From positions 2,108,001 through 2,172,000 of the forward strand of contig CBDEGR010000002.1 in the NCBI GenBank assembly GCA_965237895.1: 64,000 bases of DNA, given 5' to 3'. Below the pieces are notes generated by a model that was given only the letters and a program-made list of their open reading frames with translations, did not search any database and had not been told where the DNA came from. Below are positions 58,827 through 64,000 of the stretch, piece by piece. Origin of the DNA: CBDEGR01 sp965237895 (GTDB lineage: Bacteria > Acidobacteriota > Terriglobia > UBA7540 > JAPUME01). The position numbers were made by a program, and so were the translations under genes. Every line of letters starts with the position of its first letter. The first letter of the stretch is position 1.

Positions 58827-59744
58827 ATGATCAAAAACTTCGCCGAACTGCTGGCCGAAGCCGGCCAGGGTGATCCGGTGCGGATTGCCGTCGTGTTCGG
58901 GCATGACCCGGATGTGCTCGAATCGTTCAAGGACGCCGAGAAGCTGCGCCTCGCAGAACCCATCTTGATCGGAGACCCTGCCCGGATTGAGAAGGGGGCG
59001 AGTCAGGTGGGCTACCCGTTGAGGAAAGAAACGCTTCGGGAGGCGGGCTCCGAGCATGCCGCAATTCGCGGCGCCGTGGAGATGATCCACCACGGCGAGG
59101 CCGACCTGCTGATGAAGGGCAAGGTGACCACGGCAAACCTGATTCGCGGGGTGCTCGACCGGGAGCGCGGTCTGCGCACCGGACGGCTCCTAAGCCAGGT
59201 GATCGCCTTTCAGGTTCCCGGCATTGACCGGCTGATGCTGATGACCGACGGGGCGCTGAACATCGCGCCCAATCTAGAACAGAAGGCCGACTTGTGCCGC
59301 AACGCGATCGAGATGGCTCATGCGCTCGGCATCGAAGAGCCGAAGGTCGTGCTGCTCACCGCGCTTGAATTCGTCAACCCCGCCATGCCGGCCACACTTG
59401 ATGCTGCCGCTCTGGTACAGATGAATCGGCGAGGGCAGATCAAGGACGCTTATCTCGATGGCCCCTTGGCGATGGATGCGCCCCTCAGCCGTTTTGCGGC
59501 TGAGCGAAAAGGAATCAAGAGTCCCGTGGTGGAGGCGACCGACGCCTTTATCGCGCCCAACATCGAAGCGGCGAACATTCTCTATCGGGCCATTGTCTAT
59601 TTCGCGCGTGCACTCTCAGGCGGCATTATCGTGGGAGCGAAGGTCCCGTTGATCTTGTTGTCGCGGGCCGAGCCTCCCGAAACAAAGCTGCACTCCATTG
59701 CCCTGGCAAAGATCTTGCTTCGCCATCAGAAGAAAACGAATTAG
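58827..59744 (+). CDS. Phosphate acyl(butyryl)transferase
   Basis: The 305-aa protein belongs to the PTA/PTB family, which exchanges CoA for phosphate on an acyl group. 'ADLLMKGKVTTANLIRGVLD', 'MLMTDGALNIAPNLEQKADL' and 'LDGPLAMDAPLSRFAAERKG' match the conserved Ptb segments, and length is that of Ptb rather than Pta. With the kinase 22 bp downstream it can convert acyl-CoA to acyl phosphate and then to the acid and ATP. The acyl chain cannot be read from sequence. Confidence 0.87.
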   Translation: MIKNFAELLAEAGQGDPVRIAVVFGHDPDVLESFKDAEKLRLAEPILIGDPARIEKGASQVGYPLRKETLREAGSEHAAIRGAVEMIHHGEADLLMKGKVTTANLIRGVLDRERGLRTGRLLSQVIAFQVPGIDRLMLMTDGALNIAPNLEQKADLCRNAIEMAHALGIEEPKVVLLTALEFVNPAMPATLDAAALVQMNRRGQIKDAYLDGPLAMDAPLSRFAAERKGIKSPVVEATDAFIAPNIEAANILYRAIVYFARALSGGIIVGAKVPLILLSRAEPPETKLHSIALAKILLRHQKKTN

Positions 59745-59766
59745 GTTTCCCCATTATCATCTCATC

Positions 59767-60984
59767 ATGAGAATTCTGGTTCCCAACCTCGGTTCTACTT
59801 CCCTCAAGTACCAGTTGATCGACATGCCGGGGGAGGAGGTTCTGGCTCGCGGCAAAATGGAGCGGATCGGCTCCCTAAATTCCCAAATCACGCACTGGGA
59901 CCCGAGAGGGGGCAAGACCGAATCGGTGAAGGGTCTGGCGAGCCATAAAGAGGCCATTGAACTACTGCGGGAGCTGCTGAGTGTAGGCGAGGGTTCAAAA
60001 GCTGCTGATGGAATCGCAGCGGTGGGTTTCAAGACCGTTCACGGGGGACCGAAATTTTGCGGCAGCTTCCGGGTCAATGAAGAGTTGTTGGAGGCAATGA
60101 GAGAGTTCCTCCTGCCCACGCCGGTTCACAATGCCGTCTATCTCGAAGCCCTCGGCATTTTCCAGGAAGTCCTGCCTGCCACACCTCTGGTTGGGGTGTT
60201 TGAGACCGGGTTTCATCGCACCATGCCGGAAAAGGCATATCTCTACGGTGTACCCTACGAGTGGTATGAGAAGCACGGCGTCCGGCGCTACGGGTTTCAC
60301 GGGGCCTCTCACCGCTACGTTTCCCAACAGGCGCCGAAGATGCTGGGAAGGGATTCGGCGGCGGGACTGCGGCTGGTCTCCTGCCACCTGGGCGGGAGTT
60401 CGTCGATCTGTGCCATCCATGACGGCAAATCCATGGACACCAGCATGGGCTTTTCGGCCCAGGCGGGGATTGAACATGCCACACGTTGCGGTGATCTGGA
60501 CGCCTTCGTAATTCCCTTCATGATGAAACGAGAAAGGCTGACGGTGGAGCAGGCCTGCGAGCAAGTGACCCGCCAGGGCGGATTGACGGGAATCTCCGGC
60601 GTCGGGAGCGACCTGCGCGACCTGGAAGAGGCAGCCGCCAAGGGCAACCGCCGGGCGGCGGCGGCGATGGATGTGATGATTTACCAGGTGAAGAAATACA
60701 TCGGAGCCTATGCGGCGGCGATGGGCGGTTTGGACGCCCTCGCCTTTGCCGGAGGCATCGGGGAAAACGCCTGGAGAATTCGGCGTGAGATTTGCCGCGG
60801 CCTTGAGTTTCTCGGCGTCCGGCTCGATGAGGAGCAGAACCGCGCCTCCGGTTCGGGCGACCGAATCCTGACCCGGCACGATTCACCCGTTGCGGTGGTT
60901 GTGATTTACACCAATGAAGAAATCGTCGTCGCGCGGGAGACGATGCGGGTTCTCGCGGAATCGGGGAAGACCGAGACTTCCTGA
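59767..60984 (+). CDS. Acetate/propionate/butyrate-type kinase, divergent
   Basis: From ATG 59767 ('MRILVPNLGSTSLKYQLID') it has 405 aa, acetate-kinase length. Conserved family motifs are 'HGASHRYVSQQAP', 'DTSMGFSAQAGIEHATRCGD', 'FAGGIGENAW' and 'YTNEEIVVA'. Deviations are clear. The catalytic Asp region reads 'VFETGFHRTMP' instead of VFDTAFH, the HRVVHGG motif reads 'FKTVHGG', and 'HLGGSSSICAI' replaces HLGNGASI. The fold and nucleotide site look functional, but substrate preference may differ from acetate. It ends the HMGL-Ptb-kinase operon. Confidence 0.83.
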   Translation: MRILVPNLGSTSLKYQLIDMPGEEVLARGKMERIGSLNSQITHWDPRGGKTESVKGLASHKEAIELLRELLSVGEGSKAADGIAAVGFKTVHGGPKFCGSFRVNEELLEAMREFLLPTPVHNAVYLEALGIFQEVLPATPLVGVFETGFHRTMPEKAYLYGVPYEWYEKHGVRRYGFHGASHRYVSQQAPKMLGRDSAAGLRLVSCHLGGSSSICAIHDGKSMDTSMGFSAQAGIEHATRCGDLDAFVIPFMMKRERLTVEQACEQVTRQGGLTGISGVGSDLRDLEEAAAKGNRRAAAAMDVMIYQVKKYIGAYAAAMGGLDALAFAGGIGENAWRIRREICRGLEFLGVRLDEEQNRASGSGDRILTRHDSPVAVVVIYTNEEIVVARETMRVLAESGKTETS

Positions 60985-61060
60985 CACGTTTATCCCACCT
61001 GACAATATCGAGTTCCTGAATTGGCATTTCCTTCCGGCGTGACCGCGAGGCGCGGGTTTG

Positions 61061-61600
61061 TTAGGAAGGAGAGGAAACGAGCAACTGGACGATCTGCTGC
61101 GGAGCCTGGCGCTTGAGGTATTTTGCGGGGTTGACTGGAATCTCGTTGACCAGAACTTCGTAGTGAAGGTGGGGGTCGGTTGCCCGACCGCTGCTACCGA
61201 CGTAGCCGACGGTTGGTCCGCGCCGCACTTCCTGCCCGATGGTCGCTGCAATCTTCGAGGGATGAGCCATCTTGGTGCTAATGCCGTAGCCGTGGCTGAC
61301 GATGACCAGGTTGCCGTAGCCGTGGCGGGGTCCGATAAAGATCACCAGACCGTCAGCGGGAGACATGACCACAGAGCGGTAAGGAGCGTAGATATCCGTG
61401 CCCGGATGAAACATCCCTTCACCGCGAAACGGGTCGATGCGCTGGAAAAGGGATATGAGCACCGTGCGTAGGGCATGGTCGGGCTCAAAACCAGCCCTGA
61501 TTTCGATCCCCTCCGCTCCCACCCGCGCTTCCAATCCCTCCTGCGCCGCATGAATTTCCCGCCCTAGGCTCGCCTTAGCTTCCCGAATCGGTCCTAACAA
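61061..61600 (-). pseudogene. M23 peptidase-domain protein, N-terminally truncated and degenerate
   Basis: The open frame of 179 aa has an LytM/M23 fold: 'MFHPGTDIYAPYRSVVMSPA' (first zinc His and Asp), 'GYGNLVIVSHGYGISTKMAH' and 'GSSGRATDPHLHYEVLVNEI' with the HxH pair. The usual 'SGFGYRIDP' before the first motif reads 'ISLFQRIDP', and no signal peptide or membrane segment precedes it. A full M23 protein would be longer at the N-terminus. It might still fold, but it is more likely a remnant. A second, more decayed copy lies at 56.5 kb. Confidence 0.6.
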
Positions 61601-62010
61601 AATCGGATTGCCTTGTCTTGGTGCAAAGAGCTAAATGTCCTTGTGGGAGTTCGTGTTTGCACTCTCGGAGGGCAGCTTATCCACAAGCTTTTGAACAAAT
61701 CTGTTGAAACCTTCGTGCCGCCTGCGACCGAGCCACCGCTTCCTCTTCCCTGGTAAAGGAACCTAGGCCATTTCGCTCTCCCCACAATTACCCCCGGCCC
61801 CCCTCCCGCATGTGCCTGTGCTCAGGGGCGGGGCGGACACAACCAGTTTGGACCACAGGTGAAGGTAGGGCGGGATTCCCCCCATCGCGGCCATGGCGAT
61901 GTCAGCTTGGCACAAGAGGGCGACTGGCATATGATCGTGCGCAAAGGTAAAGTTGAAATCGCAAACTTCTTCCTAGTCGAGGAGTGGTTTGAAACGGAGA
62001 GTGCGGTTGG
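61601..62010. other. 410-bp spacer, no gene recognised
   Basis: No frame here has a start with Shine-Dalgarno and family resemblance. The minus-strand part next to 61600 may be the decayed 5' end of the M23 gene (a basic, stop-interrupted frame). The rest, including a short G/C-rich stretch near 61790-61830, shows nothing I can name. Confidence 0.5.
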
Positions 62011-62625
62011 TCAGGCTCCGTGTTCGGGGTGGGTGCACCCCTCGAACTCAAGCAGGACCGCATTTCCTTTGTATTCCAGATCCTGGTGAATCCCGATCTC
62101 GGAAGTGTAATAGCCTTGGATGGTACGCCGCTTGATCTGGTCGAAAAAGCGTTCCTGAAGGTTCTGGGGATTCCTCTCGTTTTGACTCATGGCCTCGAGC
62201 AGGCTGATCTGCTGATCCTCGGAGGCCTCGACAAAGTTCTTGCCGAACCGTCTGCCCGATTCACGATTCACGGCCTGCAGGCCGTCCCGCCAGAGTGCCC
62301 GTTCGTCTCCTTCGCCTTCGCTGATCATCAGGTCGATGAACTCGTTTACACGCGCTTCCCTTGCGCCGGGAGACTTCTTATCAGTCGGGATGATTAGGTC
62401 GGAGATAATGGTGACCAGCTCGTTTTCGGCCGAGGTGAAGAACTTCGGCTGGAATATTGCGGCAACATCGGGGGCCGGCGTAGCCTGCGCCAGGCGCCGA
62501 TGCACGTGCAGGGCAGCTTCAAGGGCCTGGTTGTTCAGAATTGGAAACGCCGTTACTGCTCCGACCAGTGTCTTTAGCGCTGTACGCCGTGACAGAATAT
62601 TTTTCTTTTCATCTTCGGGCATCAT
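62011..62625 (-). CDS. Gluconate 2-dehydrogenase subunit 3-like, Tat-exported
   Basis: The 204-aa protein begins with a twin-arginine signal: 'NILSRRTALKTLVGAVTAFP'. The mature part contains 'FFTSAENELVTIISDLIIPT', the recurring N-terminal segment of gluconate 2-dehydrogenase subunit 3 (DUF1440-like small gamma subunits), and helical remainder. This small subunit accompanies a GMC-type FAD subunit and guides its Tat export. The partner gene lies 23 bp upstream, leftward. The start ATG ('MMPEDEKKN') could be either of two adjacent Met. Confidence 0.83.
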   Translation of the reverse strand: MMPEDEKKNILSRRTALKTLVGAVTAFPILNNQALEAALHVHRRLAQATPAPDVAAIFQPKFFTSAENELVTIISDLIIPTDKKSPGAREARVNEFIDLMISEGEGDERALWRDGLQAVNRESGRRFGKNFVEASEDQQISLLEAMSQNERNPQNLQERFFDQIKRRTIQGYYTSEIGIHQDLEYKGNAVLLEFEGCTHPEHGA

Positions 62626-62648
62626 TGGGCAGCACCTCTCATAAAATA

Positions 62649-64000
62649 CTACAGGTTACCTCGCTTAAATTCCTCAGCCAAGTAGTCACTGGCCCGGGCA
62701 GCCAGAGTTCCGATCGTCAAGGTTGGTCCGTAACCGCCAGAGGTCACAAAGCTACTTCCGTCCACCACGAAAAGATTCGACATGTCATGGGCTTGATTGA
62801 ATTTGTTCAAAACGCTCTTCTTTGGATCGGCGCCCATCCGGCAGCTCCCCATCTCATGGATCATGGAGCCCGGAGGTCGGATCTTATCCGACACGTGGTA
62901 AATCTCCGCACCCGAAGCATGAAACAGGGCCTTTAGGTTTTCTAAGGCATCCTTAGCCATTTCGCGTTCGTTATCACTAAACTGGCAGTGAATATTCAGG
63001 GCGGGAATCCCCCAGGCATCTTTCACGTCTTTGTTGATCTCGAGGTAGTTCTCCCAACGCGCCAGCATCTCTCCGCGCACATTAAAGCTGATCGGGGTAG
63101 GGTAATATTTCCGGATGCGCTTCTTAAAGTCCGGGCCGAAGCCTTCGAAACCACCTGCATATCCAGGATATCTACTGGCCCCACCACCACCTTCATGCGT
63201 ATAGGACCGAATAAACTTCGGATGGCGGTCGTTAATATTTCGGTAGGCAACGATATCCACACCGGACGATTTCCCATCCTCGTTGTGGATGTCATTCCCG
63301 AACAATTGCGGGAGAAAGCCACTGACTCTAGGGCCTCCGAAATTGTCCATTAAATAGTGTCCCAGTACGCCACTTGAATTTGCAATGCCGTTCGGCCAGA
63401 TGCGGGAAACGGAATTGAGCATAATCCGGGTCGATTCCCATCCGGCAGCGGCCAACACCACCACCTTGGAACGGACTTCATAATCTTTCTTCGTCAGCCG
63501 GTCCACAAAGGCGACACCTCGGGCCTTCCCGTTTTCATCTACTTGCACTTCCCGAACTACGGAATTCGTCCGCAGGGTCATCCGTCCTGTCTTCATGGCC
63601 GCCGGCAAGCAGTCAGAGACGGAATTCCAGAAGGCACCCGCGTCGCACCCGTAGCCGCACGAGCCGCAGTAATGGCATTTTCCTAAACCATGAATACTCC
63701 GGGTACGCATCGCCGCCCGCTTGGGAATTACTCGCATTCCCACCTTTGGTGCAATTTTCTGGATGATCTTTTCGCAGCAGTTCAGCGGCATCGGCGGCAG
63801 GTACTTCCCGTCCGGCAAATGAGGAATGTTTTCGATCGAAGCGGCAACGCCGACGAAACTCTCAACCTTGTCATAGTACGGGGCCATATCGTCATAACGG
63901 ATGGGCCAGTTCTCTCCGTAGCCGTCCCGGTCGGCAGCGCGGAAGTCGTAATCACTTAACCGTCGGGCATTGCGGCCCCAGTGGAGGAGCTTGCCTCCCA
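62649..64000 (-). CDS. GMC-family FAD oxidoreductase, C-terminal part (5' end outside window)
   Basis: The frame is open to the window edge, beginning 'GGKLLHWGRNARRLSDYDFR'. GMC features include 'VVVLAAAGWESTRIMLNSVS', 'GSMIHEMGSCRMGADPKKSV' with the active-site region, and 'NLFVVDGSSFVTSGGYGPTL' for FAD. A Cys-rich loop, 'CHYCGSCGYGCDAGAF', may ligate an Fe-S cluster as in FAD glucose dehydrogenase complexes. About 450 residues are present; the N-terminal Rossmann motif lies outside. It pairs with the small Tat subunit immediately downstream, suggesting a periplasmic sugar or sugar-acid dehydrogenase. Confidence 0.87.
   Translation of the reverse strand, partial: GGKLLHWGRNARRLSDYDFRAADRDGYGENWPIRYDDMAPYYDKVESFVGVAASIENIPHLPDGKYLPPMPLNCCEKIIQKIAPKVGMRVIPKRAAMRTRSIHGLGKCHYCGSCGYGCDAGAFWNSVSDCLPAAMKTGRMTLRTNSVVREVQVDENGKARGVAFVDRLTKKDYEVRSKVVVLAAAGWESTRIMLNSVSRIWPNGIANSSGVLGHYLMDNFGGPRVSGFLPQLFGNDIHNEDGKSSGVDIVAYRNINDRHPKFIRSYTHEGGGGASRYPGYAGGFEGFGPDFKKRIRKYYPTPISFNVRGEMLARWENYLEINKDVKDAWGIPALNIHCQFSDNEREMAKDALENLKALFHASGAEIYHVSDKIRPPGSMIHEMGSCRMGADPKKSVLNKFNQAHDMSNLFVVDGSSFVTSGGYGPTLTIGTLAARASDYLAEEFKRGNL

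Noticed and set aside
1..64000. CRISPR array, prophage or replication origin
   Set aside because: No regularly spaced direct repeats with spacers, no phage structural genes and no DnaA-box cluster were found on reading both strands.

Overview
The window is a high-GC chromosomal segment of a diderm (Gram-negative) bacterium. LpxC, a lytic transglycosylase, a high-molecular-weight PBP and the futalosine menaquinone genes (mqnA, mqnC) fit that picture. Several proteins look most like Acidobacteriota versions: the GAF-plus-degenerate-GGDEF remnant ending in a 'GTDSNTGFLPRSAYL' type linker, the conserved C-terminal helix at 43.3-43.9 kb, and the TolB-propeller/CehA fusion. I therefore favour Acidobacteriota; the class is unresolved and this is inference, not a search result. 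Most of the window is ordinary core metabolism, but it contains a well-resolved cysteine attenuator, a small transposon-like element, several broken genes and two uncharacterised gene clusters.

Layout. 0-6.3 kb: the end of a PBP, then leftward cysH (APS reductase), a TSUP transporter, leuB and leuA. In front of the TSUP/cysH operon lie a sigma70 promoter, a 41-codon leader peptide with eight clustered Cys codons, an antiterminator and a Rho-independent terminator. 6.4-15 kb: a TerB-domain gene, a 124-bp MITE, then the translation cluster thrS-infC-rpmI-rplT-pheS-pheT with zapB-like and zapA genes. 15-20 kb: ymdB, coaD, a class I aminotransferase, manA and manC. 20.1-26.6 kb: an Nramp-related transporter with altered metal-site motifs, a class III aminotransferase, a Gfo/Idh oxidoreductase, an amidohydrolase lipoprotein and a phosphohexomutase. 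26.6-31 kb: an M48 protease interrupted by an in-frame amber codon, then nusB, enoyl-CoA hydratase, 3-hydroxyacyl-CoA dehydrogenase and a decayed GAF/GGDEF gene, all leftward.

31-45 kb: lepA, an NHL propeller protein, mqnC-mqnA, an AlgD-like GDP-mannose dehydrogenase, two tiny candidate ORFs, a class III aminotransferase, and a leftward envelope block (exported coiled-coil-like protein, frameshifted PilZ gene, conserved hypothetical, lytic transglycosylase). A chimeric locus follows, fusing a glutamate dehydrogenase fragment to another gene's 3' half, then lpxC. 45-56 kb: polA, a glutaryl-CoA-dehydrogenase-like gene, serA with a class V aminotransferase (probable serine synthesis), an exported protein, tRNA-Leu(CAA) and the large TolB/CehA protein. 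56.5-64 kb: two related M23-peptidase remnants bracket a truncated IS3-family element and an operon of an HMGL-type carboligase/lyase, a phosphotransacylase and a divergent acetate-type kinase. The window ends in a Tat-exported gluconate-dehydrogenase-like small subunit and its GMC flavoprotein.

Functional links. manA, manC, the hexomutase and AlgD-like dehydrogenase can together supply GDP-mannose and GDP-mannuronate. The leader/TSUP/cysH operon is a cysteine-responsive sulfur assimilation unit. hbd-crt and the GcdH-like enzyme belong to acyl-CoA metabolism, and the HMGL-Ptb-kinase operon could couple acyl-CoA turnover to ATP formation. At least five loci (M48, GAF/GGDEF, PilZ, GDH chimera, M23 copies) are broken. 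Some of these single-base lesions could be assembly or consensus errors rather than biology.
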